NCBI RefSeq assembly: GCF_004216475.1
Contig: NZ_CP022303.1
Coordinates: forward strand, 1,612,001 to 1,676,000
Source: Thalassococcus sp. S3
GTDB taxonomy: Bacteria; Pseudomonadota; Alphaproteobacteria; Rhodobacterales; Rhodobacteraceae
Length of the DNA stretch: 64,000 nt
Reading direction: 5' to 3'
Shown here: one piece after another, positions 54,325 through 63,961 of the stretch
Numbering within the stretch: the stretch's first letter is position 1
Layout: each line of letters opens with the position of its first letter
Program-made: the position numbers and the translations under genes
The notes under the pieces: model-generated
Told to the model about the DNA's origin: nothing
The model's database searches: none
The model's input: the letters and a program-made list of their open reading frames with translations, nothing else

Positions 54325-54792
54325 ATGCGGTGCCCGTTTTGCGGAAATATCGACACGCAGGTCAAGGATTCGCGGCCGGCAGAAGACCACGTTTCGATCC
54401 GGCGCAGGCGATTTTGCCCGGCATGCGGCGGACGGTTCACAACATATGAACGCGTTCAGCTGCGCGATCTCGTGGTCATCAAGTCCAATGGCAAACGGGA
54501 AGATTTTGATCGTGACAAGCTTGAGCGGTCCATCCGCATCTCGATGCAGAAACGACCGATCGAGCCTGAGCGCATTGATCAGATGATTTCCGGTATCGTG
54601 CGACGGCTGGAAAGCATGGGCGAGACGGATATCCCGTCCAAGACCATCGGCGAGATTGTCATGGAGGCCCTCGCCCGGATCGACACAGTCGCCTATGTGC
54701 GCTTTGCCAGCGTCTACAAGAATTTCCAGGCGGCGGACGATTTCGACAAGTTCGTGAGTGAGCTGCGCCCCAGCACCCGGCAGGAAGAGTGA
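54325..54792 (+). CDS. nrdR: Transcriptional repressor NrdR
   Basis: A 155-residue NrdR: zinc ribbon [15 protein letters not shown] with [12 protein letters not shown], then an ATP-cone ([20 protein letters not shown]). It represses ribonucleotide reductase genes according to ATP/dATP. The ATG at 54325 begins MRCPFCG. Its stop overlaps the ribD GTG start. Confidence 0.96.
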   Translation: MRCPFCGNIDTQVKDSRPAEDHVSIRRRRFCPACGGRFTTYERVQLRDLVVIKSNGKREDFDRDKLERSIRISMQKRPIEPERIDQMISGIVRRLESMGETDIPSKTIGEIVMEALARIDTVAYVRFASVYKNFQAADDFDKFVSELRPSTRQEE

Positions 54793-55883
54793 GCGCCGAA
54801 GACCGGCGCTTTATGGCTCTGGCCCTGTCTTTGGGTCAGCGGGGGCAAGGCCAGGTTTGGCCGAACCCGGCTGTGGGATGCGTGATCGTTCAGGCAGGAC
54901 GCATTGTCGGACGCGGCTGGACACAGGCGGGTGGGCGCCCGCATGCAGAAGCCGTGGCCTTGTCGCAGGCAGGCTCTCTGGCAAAAGGTGCGACGGTCTA
55001 TGTGACGCTTGAACCCTGCGCACATCATGGACAAACGCCGCCTTGTGCCCAAGCCCTGATCAACGCGGGCGTGTCCCGTGTTGTCGCACCGCTTGAGGAT
55101 ACCGATCCGCGCGTGTCCGGCGAAGGCTTTCGCACACTTCATGAGGCCGGGATCACGGTCAGCAAGGGTGTCCTCGCGGAGGAGGCCGCGCGGCACCACA
55201 AAGGTTTCTTTCTAAAGATCGCGGGTATTCGTCCGTTCGTTACGCTGAAACTTGCAAGCAGCTTTGATGGGCGCATCGCGACAGCGACGGGGCAAAGCCA
55301 GTGGATCACCGGGCCAGAGGCCCGGCGGGTCGTGCATGCCATGCGCGCAAAGCATGACGCGGTGATGGTGGGGGCAGGGACGGCACGCGCCGATGATCCG
55401 ACGCTGACGGTGCGCAATCTCGGCATCGCACGCCAGCCGGTCCGTATCGTGGTGTCCCGCCGGCTTGATGTGCCGCTGGTCGGCAACCTGGCCCGAAGCG
55501 CGCGCGCGGTTCCACTCTGGCTCTGTCATGGGCCGGACGCCGATGCCGATCGCCTGCGGGCGTGGGAAAGCGTGGGCGCCACCCTGATCGCCTGCCCGGT
55601 CACGGGTGCGCAGCTTGATCCGGCGATCCTGCTGTCTCGTTTGGCCGAAGCTGGTCTGACACGCGTGTTCTGCGAGGGCGGAAGCGCGCTTGCGGCGTCA
55701 CTGCTGACTGCGGGTCTGGTGGATGAACTGGTCGGCTTCTCCGCCGGTCTGGCCATCGGGGCCGAGGGACTTCCGACGATTGGCGCGCTTGGCCTGGAAA
55801 CCCTGGCGGAGGCGTCAAGGTTCAACCTGGCCGAGCTTCGACCGATCGGGAACGACATCCTGCACAGATGGGAACGGGTCTAG
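54789..55883 (+). CDS. ribD: Riboflavin deaminase/reductase RibD
   Basis: A 364-residue bifunctional enzyme. The deaminase has HAEAVALSQ and [12 protein letters not shown] (zinc ligands); the reductase begins [20 protein letters not shown]. It converts the first pyrimidine intermediate of riboflavin synthesis. The GTG start overlaps nrdR, and its stop overlaps the convergent kpsC stop. Confidence 0.96.
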   Translation: MSAEDRRFMALALSLGQRGQGQVWPNPAVGCVIVQAGRIVGRGWTQAGGRPHAEAVALSQAGSLAKGATVYVTLEPCAHHGQTPPCAQALINAGVSRVVAPLEDTDPRVSGEGFRTLHEAGITVSKGVLAEEAARHHKGFFLKIAGIRPFVTLKLASSFDGRIATATGQSQWITGPEARRVVHAMRAKHDAVMVGAGTARADDPTLTVRNLGIARQPVRIVVSRRLDVPLVGNLARSARAVPLWLCHGPDADADRLRAWESVGATLIACPVTGAQLDPAILLSRLAEAGLTRVFCEGGSALAASLLTAGLVDELVGFSAGLAIGAEGLPTIGALGLETLAEASRFNLAELRPIGNDILHRWERV

Positions 55884-57889
55884 CGCCAGAGGTGCGCATA
55901 GGTGGCGAGCAGACCCTGCATCTTGGCCAGCATGCGATTGACCGGACCGGGATGCGGCACGTCGCCGTGCGCGAGCCGGTCGACGACCACCTCGACAGGG
56001 CAGGGGGTTCCGGTGACCGGATCGAAATAGCGCGGATAGTCGATCAGCGCAGCATGAACCAGCCCTTCCAAAGACGGCCTTGCGGTCCTTCGGGCGGGGA
56101 TCTCTCCCAAATCGGTTGTCAGGCCCCAGCCTGCGTAAAAGGGGGCGCCAAGCGTGGTGACCGGGACGTTGCGTATCAGCGCTTCGAACCCCAGGAGCGA
56201 TGTCATGGTCCAGACTTCGTCAACATGCTCCAAGAGCGCGGTTGGATCGGTTTCACGGGCGATGACGTCTGCGATATCGGATGCATTGATCGCCCCCTTG
56301 CGCAGACCGGCTTCGACGTCGGGGTGCGGTTTGTAGATGATCACCGCTTGGGGATGCGCCTGTCGCGCCGATTGCAATAGCAGCGCGTTGGTATGGATCG
56401 CGCCCGTGCCGGTGAGGATCGAGGCGTCATCCTCGACCTGTCCTGGAACCAGCACACGATGCCCGGCCGGCAGGTCGGGTCGGGCGCCGCCAAGATTGTA
56501 CTTGCTCAGGTTGTTCGTGGTCAGCGTCGAAATCAGCCGTTCGGCTCTGCGCGTTTGATCCTTGCGAAGGGTCGCGCGGCTCGCGATCCAATCCTCCAGC
56601 CGACTGGGTCGGGTGGGATCGTAATAGATGCCCAGATCGTCGGTCACCAACGAGAGCGGAGGGATCAGTTCGGCGCCCAGACCGCGAGAGCGGAGAAAGC
56701 CGTCTTCCACGTTGAGCGCCCCTTTGTGTTGGGCCGTGGCCTTGCTGGCCCAGACCATCCGGCGGCGAGGGCTGTCCGTCGGAGGGGCCTCGTCAAAGAT
56801 CACCTTCTTCTGCTGACCGAACACGGCCTGAAGCGGGCGGCGTTTCCAAAGCCGCATGCCGCTTGCGATCCAGCCCTTCCGATCCGCCCGCCAGGCGAAG
56901 GTGCGGGCTTCCAGGATGTCGATCACCCGTTCAAGGCCGCAGATCTCATCGGCATAAGGGTCATACCAGTGCGGCGCCAATATCATCGCCGCGGCAAAAA
57001 GCTGAGCTCGCGTCAGGTTGCGGGACCGGCGAGGGACGGGAAATTCGTCTTGGGTGAGGCCCCACCCCGCATAGAAAGGCTGCCCGAAGACGCGGGGCCT
57101 GTGCCCGGCCAAGATCGCCTCAAAGCCCATCTGCGACGACACGGTATAAACACCGACCGCCCCTTCAAGGAGCGTCCAGGGGCTGACCTGATCCGTCAAT
57201 AGCGTGATGCGGTCATTGCCATCGGCCTCCGAGAAATATCCGGGACGGAAGCCTTTCGCGGTCTCGGGGTGACCCTTGATCAAAACTTTTGCGCCGGGAT
57301 GTTCCTCCTGCGCGAAAACCAGCATTTCGCGAAAACGGTTGGCATCGGCCGCGCTGGCGGTGACCGATGCGTCGCCCCGCGTCTGATCGACAACCAGAAC
57401 ATAGCCTGGCGCGGGCACCGGGCAGGTGGGATCAAACCCGCTGTATTTGCTGAGGTGCGAGGCCTTTATGCGCGCGATGGCATCGCGCGCGCGGTCAAGA
57501 AGTGCGGTGTCGTCCAGGGGTGCGGTCGCAAGCAGCGTCTCCAGCTCGGACGGGTGGGCGGGGTCAAAGTGGACGCCCCGCCCGTCGAGAAAGAGACCGA
57601 TAGGCGGTTCCCCGGCGCGACCTGGATGAAGAGAGCGGAGAAATGCGTCTTCTATCCGCAAGAGCCCCGTACCACAGCGGCGGGCCACGGCCTCTCCGCG
57701 ATGGGAGGTCGGGCTTTGCCCCCAGACCCCCACTAGGTCGTCAGGCCCGGGCAGTCCGAGCCGGATGTCGTATCCGGCCAGCGACAGGATGCGGCGCACC
57801 CGCCTTTGAGCGAGAAAACCACCATTGAAAACAAAAAGCCGCCGGGACGTCGTGTCTCCGGCGGCATGGGTGGTGGTCTGCGGTGTCAC
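55880..57889 (-). CDS. kpsC: Capsule Kdo transferase KpsC-like
   Basis: A protein of about 669 residues with two related halves: FLRSLHPGRAGEPPIGLFLD and again DGFLRSRGLGAELIPPLSLV, each followed by GADP/FYAGWGLT-type segments (AGWGLTQDEFPVPRR, AGWGLTTDLGEIPAR). KpsC adds beta-Kdo to lyso-phosphatidylglycerol as the capsule anchor. A GTG at 57889 is taken as start; a TTG at 57928 would overlap the upstream stop by about 30 bases. Confidence 0.92.
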   Translation of the reverse strand: MTPQTTTHAAGDTTSRRLFVFNGGFLAQRRVRRILSLAGYDIRLGLPGPDDLVGVWGQSPTSHRGEAVARRCGTGLLRIEDAFLRSLHPGRAGEPPIGLFLDGRGVHFDPAHPSELETLLATAPLDDTALLDRARDAIARIKASHLSKYSGFDPTCPVPAPGYVLVVDQTRGDASVTASAADANRFREMLVFAQEEHPGAKVLIKGHPETAKGFRPGYFSEADGNDRITLLTDQVSPWTLLEGAVGVYTVSSQMGFEAILAGHRPRVFGQPFYAGWGLTQDEFPVPRRSRNLTRAQLFAAAMILAPHWYDPYADEICGLERVIDILEARTFAWRADRKGWIASGMRLWKRRPLQAVFGQQKKVIFDEAPPTDSPRRRMVWASKATAQHKGALNVEDGFLRSRGLGAELIPPLSLVTDDLGIYYDPTRPSRLEDWIASRATLRKDQTRRAERLISTLTTNNLSKYNLGGARPDLPAGHRVLVPGQVEDDASILTGTGAIHTNALLLQSARQAHPQAVIIYKPHPDVEAGLRKGAINASDIADVIARETDPTALLEHVDEVWTMTSLLGFEALIRNVPVTTLGAPFYAGWGLTTDLGEIPARRTARPSLEGLVHAALIDYPRYFDPVTGTPCPVEVVVDRLAHGDVPHPGPVNRMLAKMQGLLATYAHLWR

Positions 57890-57896
57890 GGGGCGA

Positions 57897-59030
57897 TCAG
57901 TCGCCCGCGATGGTAGAGAGCGATGCAACGGTGCCCAGCGATCCGGTCAGCGCGGAAATCGTTTTGTTCCATTGCGTGAACGGTGCCTCGGTCACGTAGA
58001 GCGTATCGCCATCGCGGATCACGAAGTCGCGGGCGTGAAAGAGGCCGTTGGGCTCTGTCAGATCAAGGACATAGACCATCCGCTGCGCCCCGATCAGATC
58101 CGTGCGTCCCAGGACCTGACCCGCCACTTCCGGCGCCTCGTTGCGAAGCACGAAAACGCCCGTCGGGTCCGCCGCGGTGGTGACAAGGCCACCAACCTGC
58201 GCGATGGCTTCCAGCGCCGAAAGGTTCTGGGTCTCGAAAGGCACACGCGATTGCGCGGCGGTTGCGCCCAGGGCGGTAAAGGCCCGGGTGTCTTCCTCGA
58301 TCAGGATCCGGTCGCCGCCCCGCAAGGCGATATCAAGCTCGGGAAATTCGAACAGGTCTTCGAACCAGATCGTGCCCTGGTGTTGGCCCCGCAAAACGGT
58401 GATGCGGGCAATCTCGGGCTCGATGGCGATGCCGCCCGCATTGGCAAGCATGGCCGAAAGCGTGCGTGTTGGACGTTCGATGGGGAAGACACCTTGCCCG
58501 CCCGCGCCGATCAGTGTCACGGTCGCGCCATCGCCGGCCAGGCGGCGCACCTGGACCTGCGGGTCGGGCGTCTGATCTTCAAGCCGACCGGTGATCACCC
58601 TCCGCAGGGCTTCCGGCGTGTTACCCGACGCTTTGACCCGGCCCGCGTAGGGCACGAAGATAAAGCCCGCACTGTCGACCTGCACCTCTTCAAGGATGGT
58701 GGAGTTCGTGCCTTCGCCCGCCAAAAGACCGTCATCCACGTTTTCCCAGATCGTCAGACCCAGAGTATCGCCCGGTCGGATCGTGTCCGCGGTCAATTGC
58801 CCTGCGTTTTTGAAAGCATCGGTAAAGCCAAGCGCGGGTACGACAGCCGTCGCGCGGGTGACGCGGTCATTGACGGACACAACGAATGAATCCCCCTCTC
58901 GCTGTACCGAACCGGCGAAGATCTGGCGCTTGTTGGGGCCCGCATTGGGCAGCAGCGCGCAAGACGAAAGAACGGCAATCGCCGCAACCATAACGGTAGG
59001 CTTCACCCACCGGGTTCCAAAGGATGTCAC
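57897..59030 (-). CDS. Outer-membrane polysaccharide export (OPX/Wza-KpsD type) lipoprotein
   Basis: A 377-residue lipoprotein: signal ending in the lipobox LSSC, then the export domain (TIRPGDTLGLTIWENVDDGL, VPYAGRVKASGNTPEALRRV) and two SLBB-like repeats. It would form the outer-membrane exit of the capsule. GTG start with GAGGAGACC upstream. Lies between kpsS and kpsC. Confidence 0.9.
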   Translation of the reverse strand: MTSFGTRWVKPTVMVAAIAVLSSCALLPNAGPNKRQIFAGSVQREGDSFVVSVNDRVTRATAVVPALGFTDAFKNAGQLTADTIRPGDTLGLTIWENVDDGLLAGEGTNSTILEEVQVDSAGFIFVPYAGRVKASGNTPEALRRVITGRLEDQTPDPQVQVRRLAGDGATVTLIGAGGQGVFPIERPTRTLSAMLANAGGIAIEPEIARITVLRGQHQGTIWFEDLFEFPELDIALRGGDRILIEEDTRAFTALGATAAQSRVPFETQNLSALEAIAQVGGLVTTAADPTGVFVLRNEAPEVAGQVLGRTDLIGAQRMVYVLDLTEPNGLFHARDFVIRDGDTLYVTEAPFTQWNKTISALTGSLGTVASLSTIAGD

Positions 59031-59126
59031 TGCTCGGTCTCCTCGACCTATTGTTATTCTGCCTCAGGTTTTTTTCTTAACCTACCGGAATCCAGAATAA
59101 AAAGCTACCGCTAGGGGTTGTGTCGC

Positions 59127-60446
59127 CTATTTCACGACACGCAACTGTTGCCTTGGCGCCGCGGTTCCCGATTTCAGAGCGTCATAGGGATCTTCCGGAG
59201 AAAGCATCAGATCGACGACCTGCCGCAGCAATTGGCGTCGCGCGCGGGCGGAATAAAAGCCCCCGGCGATCTGGCTTGTCTCCAGCAAATAGCGCCGATA
59301 ATCTTTGTAGGCCTTGTTGTCGGGCCGCGTGGCGCCTGCAAAGAATTGCGCGATGGGCTGGGTCGACACGAATTCCGGCTTGGCATAGACGGCCCGCCCG
59401 AAAACCTTAAGCGGAATGCCCCGCCAGAGAACCTGTTGCGCGGCGGTGGAATTGACCGTCACCGCGCTGCGCGCGTCATTGAGAAGCTGCGCCAGCTTGC
59501 CCCCCCGCACGAAATGGACCCGATCGTGAACCCCGTGCTGGCGTGCAAGACGTCTGAGTTCGCGGCGCAGCGGGACCCGACCGTTCTCCAGAGGATGCGC
59601 TTTGACGACGAGATGATGATGGCGCGGGGCACCGGCGACGAAGCCCTCCAGGATCTCTTCCAGAAACTCTGTCGTTGTCGAGAACGGGGAGTGCATCTGG
59701 AACGAGCTGTCATGCTCAAGCTGCAAAAGCGCGAGATGATATGGAAACCCTCCCAGACGGATCCGAAGTGTCGAGATGATCCGATCCAGCGAGATCAGGG
59801 GCATCAGCAACAGACGTTTGAGATAGAGCTGAAACTCCTTGGCTACGGTCAGGGACCTGTGCGGCTGAAAGTTCCTGTAAGCGCCGTTGGTGAACATCAC
59901 GAACCAATGATAGAGCGCGCCATAAAAGATGTGCTGACGCATGTCGCCCCAATGCGCGGGCGGCAAAGGCGCCTCCATATCGGACATGGCCAAGGCGTCC
60001 TGCATGTCGGAAATGGACATGTCCATCAGGCGTGAATTGCCGTTGGATCCGTCCCGTTCATAAGTCACCCAATAGGGGCGCATATAGCCTTCTTCGAAGA
60101 CGTGCACGGCGATCCCCCGTGCGCGCGCCTCCTTGATGGCTTCGGCGTGAACCGGACGGGTATCGCCGTAGAGGACGATATCGGTGACCTTGCGGGTGTC
60201 GACCAGCTTACGGAAGGTCGAGGGCCAATCGGCGACGGTGCCGAGATAGGGAATATAGCTGGGCGGATCGAACCAGAACGCGCGATCGCCGGAATTGAAG
60301 CCGACGCGCCAGACATCCGCCCCCGCAGCCCGGACCATGCGGCCCAGCCGGTGAAAGAACGGCCCGTGCGGACCCTGCAGAAACAGGAACACACGGGAGG
60401 TGTGCGGTGCCTTGTCCATGTCCAATCTCATGTGCCGCAATGGCAT
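59127..60446 (-). CDS. kpsS: Capsule Kdo transferase KpsS-like
   Basis: A protein of about 439 residues: RVFLFLQGPHGPFFHRLGRM, YGDTRPVHAEAIKEARARGI, FEEGYMRPYWVTYERDG and a closing GKLAQLLNDARSAVTVNSTA. KpsS adds the first Kdo to phosphatidylglycerol. The ATG at 60446 has AGGG at good spacing; 60452 and 60431 are alternatives. Heads the minus capsule set. Confidence 0.9.
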   Translation of the reverse strand: MPLRHMRLDMDKAPHTSRVFLFLQGPHGPFFHRLGRMVRAAGADVWRVGFNSGDRAFWFDPPSYIPYLGTVADWPSTFRKLVDTRKVTDIVLYGDTRPVHAEAIKEARARGIAVHVFEEGYMRPYWVTYERDGSNGNSRLMDMSISDMQDALAMSDMEAPLPPAHWGDMRQHIFYGALYHWFVMFTNGAYRNFQPHRSLTVAKEFQLYLKRLLLMPLISLDRIISTLRIRLGGFPYHLALLQLEHDSSFQMHSPFSTTTEFLEEILEGFVAGAPRHHHLVVKAHPLENGRVPLRRELRRLARQHGVHDRVHFVRGGKLAQLLNDARSAVTVNSTAAQQVLWRGIPLKVFGRAVYAKPEFVSTQPIAQFFAGATRPDNKAYKDYRRYLLETSQIAGGFYSARARRQLLRQVVDLMLSPEDPYDALKSGTAAPRQQLRVVK

Positions 60447-60571
60447 GAGCATTTCCCTAATGTTTGGATTGGGCGAAACTATGACGTTTCTATGACCCGC
60501 GACAAGGCTTCGGGGTTGTCATGGATATGTCGTCTCGTTACGTCACAGGCAAACCGAAGCTGGAGCTGCGT

Positions 60572-61159
60572 ATGTTCACAGGCATCATCACCGATATCGG
60601 AACCGTGACGGAGACGGATCAACAAGGCGATCTGCGCGTCAGGATCAAGACGAGTTATGAGACCGCCAGCATCGATATCGGCGCGTCGATTGCCAGTGAC
60701 GGTGTATGCCTGACGGTGGTGGCCTTGGGCGCGGACTGGTACGACGTTCAGATCAGTGCCGAGACGGTGGAGAAAACGAACCTGTCGACCTGGGTGCCGG
60801 GCAAGCGCGTGAACCTGGAGCGCGCGTTGAAGGTCGGGGACGAGCTGGGCGGTCACATCGTTTCGGGCCATGTGGACGGTGTGGCCGAGGTCGTGTCGGT
60901 AACGGACGAAGGCGACAGCACACGGGTTCAGCTGCGCGCGCCCGACGATCTTGCACGGTTCATCGCGCCGAAGGGATCGGTGGCGCTCAACGGGACGTCG
61001 CTCACGGTCAACGAGGTGCAGGGTGCCGTCTTCGGGATCAACTTTATCCCGCATACGAAAGAGGTGACGACCTGGGGTGATGTGGCGGTGGGGGACGCCG
61101 TGAATCTGGAGATCGACACGCTGGCGCGCTATGTCGCGCGCCTGAATGAGATGGCGTGA
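60572..61159 (+). CDS. ribE: Riboflavin synthase alpha chain
   Basis: A 195-residue enzyme starting MFTGIITDIG, with two barrel repeats (SDGVCLTVV and NGTSLTVN, both near the active site) and GHIVSGHVDG. It dismutates lumazine to riboflavin. The ATG at 60572 has GGAG upstream. It is separated from ribD by the capsule block. Confidence 0.96.
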   Translation: MFTGIITDIGTVTETDQQGDLRVRIKTSYETASIDIGASIASDGVCLTVVALGADWYDVQISAETVEKTNLSTWVPGKRVNLERALKVGDELGGHIVSGHVDGVAEVVSVTDEGDSTRVQLRAPDDLARFIAPKGSVALNGTSLTVNEVQGAVFGINFIPHTKEVTTWGDVAVGDAVNLEIDTLARYVARLNEMA

Positions 61160-61728
61160 TGGCGGGGATCGGACACAATCAGGGCCCGACTATGGAACCC
61201 GGACACTCCTGGCGGGCCTATCAGTGGCGCAAGGCGCAAAAGGCGCTGATGCCCAACACGATCCCGCTGACGATCGTGCGGATGCGGGTCCGCCGCGCGG
61301 CCGAGCTTGGCATGGACTACAAGGCATATGCGAAGGTGAGGCAGACGTCGGGTCGGGACATTCTTGCCTTGCTCTTTTCCTCGAACGCGCTGCGGATCAT
61401 CGGGCAGGGTGCCCGAATGCCGGATGCCGAGCGTCGTGCCCTGGAAGCCGTGCAAAGGGCTGGTAAGCTGTCGCTGGTGTACAGACCGCTCACACCGGGC
61501 ACGGTTCAGCAGGCAAATCCTGTTCTCGACGCGGTTGGCGCGGCACCGCGCTTCACCGACAGCTGGGCAGACATGCGCGCGCGGCTTGATGGCTTTATCC
61601 AGGGCCGCAAGCTGGCATCCGACCAGGTTCTCATAATAGGGGATACCGGTCTGGAAGCGGAATGGACGACAGCCGCCCGCGCCGGGGGATATCTGCCCGC
61701 AGATCGCTATTTCGCACACCAGACGTGA
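61159..61728 (+). CDS. Hypothetical protein in the riboflavin operon
   Basis: A 189-residue protein of unknown function with GIGHNQGPTMEPGHSWRAYQ at the start, then a basic helical part (TIVRMRVRRAAELGMDYKAY). The start overlaps the ribE stop as TGATG, so it is coupled to ribE. No domain is recognised with confidence; the middle looks like a nucleotide-binding alpha/beta fold. Confidence 0.75.
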   Translation: MAGIGHNQGPTMEPGHSWRAYQWRKAQKALMPNTIPLTIVRMRVRRAAELGMDYKAYAKVRQTSGRDILALLFSSNALRIIGQGARMPDAERRALEAVQRAGKLSLVYRPLTPGTVQQANPVLDAVGAAPRFTDSWADMRARLDGFIQGRKLASDQVLIIGDTGLEAEWTTAARAGGYLPADRYFAHQT

Positions 61729-61809
61729 CCAGACCGCCGTCAGGTTCGGCTGGCCAAACAGGTCGCGCCGCGATATCTGCCGAAGAATGATAGCAAAAGG
61801 GTGCCCGAG

Positions 61810-62934
61810 ATGAGCTTTGAGACGCCAGGCCCGGTAGAGGCGAATTGGAAAGACGCCATCTCCAGCATCGAGGAAATCATCGACGATGCCCGAAACGGGC
61901 GCATGTTCATTCTGGTCGATCATGAGGATCGAGAGAATGAGGGAGATCTCGTCATTCCCGCCCAGATGGCCACGCCGGAGGCGGTGAATTTCATGGCGAT
62001 GCATGGCCGGGGGCTGATCTGTCTCAGCCTGCCCGGAGAGCGTATTGATGCGCTGGGCCTGCATTTGATGTCGACAAATAATTCTTCGCGTCACGAAACG
62101 GCCTTCACGATTTCGATCGAGGCGCGCGAAGGCGTGAGCACGGGGATCTCGGCCCATGATCGCGCCCGCACCATCGCGGTTGCCATTGATGCGTCGAAGA
62201 CAGCCGCCGATATCGCGACACCCGGCCACGTCTTCCCCCTGCGCGCCCGCGATGGAGGCGTGCTGGTTCGCGCGGGCCATACCGAGGCTGCCGTGGATGT
62301 CAGCCGTCTTGCCGGGCTGAACCCGTCTGGCGTGATCTGCGAGATCATGAACGAAGACGGCTCGATGGCGCGCCTGCCGGATCTGGTGAGCTTTGCCCAG
62401 AAACACGGTCTGAAGATCGGCACGATCAGTGATCTGATCGCCTATAGGCGCCGGCACGACAACCTTGTCCGCGTGCGCGAGCGTCAGAACATAACCAGTG
62501 AGTTCGGCGGCGACTGGGAAATGCGCATCTATACCGATGAAACCCAAGGGGCCGAGCACATCGCCCTGATCAAGGGCGACATCTCGGGAACCGAACCGGT
62601 GCTGGTGCGCATGCACGCGCTCGATCCCATGCTGGATGTGGTCGGGGCAGGCGGTCCGGGCCGTGCGCGCGAGTTCGGGGATGCGATGGAACTGATCGCC
62701 GGCGAGGGCCGCGGCGTGCTGGTGCTGCTGCGCGACTTGCATATGAAACTTGCAGCCGATCACGAGGGATCGCCGCAAAAGCTTCGCCAGTACGGTCTGG
62801 GCGCTCAGATCCTATCATCGCTTGGCCTGTCGAAATTGACGCTTCTGACGAATTCACCCATGCCCAACGTGGTGGGTCTGGATGCCTACGGGCTGGAAAT
62901 CATGGGGACGCGCCCCATTGCCGAGGACACCTGA
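61810..62934 (+). CDS. ribB: 3,4-Dihydroxy-2-butanone 4-phosphate synthase with degenerate RibA domain
   Basis: A 374-residue protein. The RibB half (residues 1-205) has VDHEDRENEGDLVIPAQMAT, and AGHTEAAVDVSRLAGLNPSG. The C-terminal half resembles GTP cyclohydrolase II, but the Cys-rich zinc loop is lost: after RMHALDPMLD there is no Cys pair, so the second activity is probably absent. The ATG at 61810 has AAAAGG at good spacing; a GTG at 61801 is possible. It overlaps ribH as TGATG. Confidence 0.93.
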   Translation: MSFETPGPVEANWKDAISSIEEIIDDARNGRMFILVDHEDRENEGDLVIPAQMATPEAVNFMAMHGRGLICLSLPGERIDALGLHLMSTNNSSRHETAFTISIEAREGVSTGISAHDRARTIAVAIDASKTAADIATPGHVFPLRARDGGVLVRAGHTEAAVDVSRLAGLNPSGVICEIMNEDGSMARLPDLVSFAQKHGLKIGTISDLIAYRRRHDNLVRVRERQNITSEFGGDWEMRIYTDETQGAEHIALIKGDISGTEPVLVRMHALDPMLDVVGAGGPGRAREFGDAMELIAGEGRGVLVLLRDLHMKLAADHEGSPQKLRQYGLGAQILSSLGLSKLTLLTNSPMPNVVGLDAYGLEIMGTRPIAEDT

Positions 62935-63482
62935 TGGCTGGTCACGAACAACATTACGTCCTGCCGCGCCCGGAGTTTGACAAGCCGGTCAAGATGCTGA
63001 TCGTCGTTGCCCCTTATTACCGGGACATCGCCGACAATCTGATCGCCGGGGCAAAGGCTGAAATCGAAGCTGTCGGCGGAACTTATGACATCGCCGAAGT
63101 GCCCGGTGCGCTTGAAGTGCCAACCGCCATCGGCATCGCCGACCGGCGCAGCAATTTCGATGGCTATGTCGCCCTGGGGTGCGTGATCCGTGGCGAGACC
63201 ACGCATTACGAGACGGTGTGCAACGACAGCTCCCGCGCGATCCAGCTGATGGGCCTGCAGGGGCTTTGCATCGGCAATGGCATCCTGACGGTCGAAAACC
63301 GCGCGCAGGCCGAAGTGCGGGCCGATCCCGAAGACCAGAACAAGGGGGGCGGGGCCGCAGCGGCAGCCTTGCATCTGATCGCGCTCGCTCGTAAGTGGGG
63401 CGCTCAGCGTCAGGGGGTCGGCTTCAAGCCATCCGAGACGTTGAAATTTGCAGGCAAAGACGGCGGCTCCACAACGGCATGA
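62934..63482 (+). CDS. ribH: Lumazine synthase RibH
   Basis: A 182-residue enzyme: EVPGALEVPTAIGIAD, GYVALGCVIRGETTHYETVC and GNGILTVENRAQAEVRAD are the substrate-binding loops. It condenses the RibB and RibD products. The first 20 and last 20 residues are additions to the usual core. It overlaps ribB and nusB. Confidence 0.96.
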   Translation: MAGHEQHYVLPRPEFDKPVKMLIVVAPYYRDIADNLIAGAKAEIEAVGGTYDIAEVPGALEVPTAIGIADRRSNFDGYVALGCVIRGETTHYETVCNDSSRAIQLMGLQGLCIGNGILTVENRAQAEVRADPEDQNKGGGAAAAALHLIALARKWGAQRQGVGFKPSETLKFAGKDGGSTTA

Positions 63483-63961
63483 CGACGCAAGGCTCAAACC
63501 TTTCGGGCAACCAGAAACGCAAAATGAAATCCGCAGCACGGCTTTATGCCGTGCAGGCGCTTTTTCAGATGGAGCAATCCGGCCAAACGTCGGACGGTGT
63601 TGTGCGGGAGTTCCTCGACCACCGTTTTGGGGCAACCTATGATGGCGACGAGATGATGGATGGCGATATCGCGCTGTTCCGCCGTCTCGTCGAGAATGCG
63701 GTGAACTATCAGGCACCGATTGACCAGATGACAGATCGTGCGCTGGTGGCAAAATGGCCCATTGCGCGCATCGATCCCACGCTGCGCGGGCTTTTCCGGG
63801 CCGCCGGTGCGGAAATGACCCAAAGCACCACGCCGCCGAAGGTGGTTATCAGCGAATTCGTAGATATCGCGCGGGCCTTTTTCCCCGAGGGGCGCGAGCC
63901 GAAATTCGTCAATGCGGTCCTGGACCATATGGCGCGGGAAGCAAAGCCGGAAGCGTTCTAG
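63479..63961 (+). CDS. nusB: Transcription antitermination factor NusB
   Basis: A 160-residue NusB: SAARLYAVQALFQMEQSG at the start, WPIARIDPTLRGLFRAAGAE and PKVVISEFVDIARAFFPE near the end. It works with NusE at rRNA boxA. The start overlaps the ribH stop by ATGA, and the ribH-nusB order is usual in this group. Confidence 0.95.
   Translation: MTTQGSNLSGNQKRKMKSAARLYAVQALFQMEQSGQTSDGVVREFLDHRFGATYDGDEMMDGDIALFRRLVENAVNYQAPIDQMTDRALVAKWPIARIDPTLRGLFRAAGAEMTQSTTPPKVVISEFVDIARAFFPEGREPKFVNAVLDHMAREAKPEAF

Noticed and set aside
60453..60571. FMN riboswitch upstream of ribE
   Set aside because: The leader is short and shows none of the conserved RFN-element segments.
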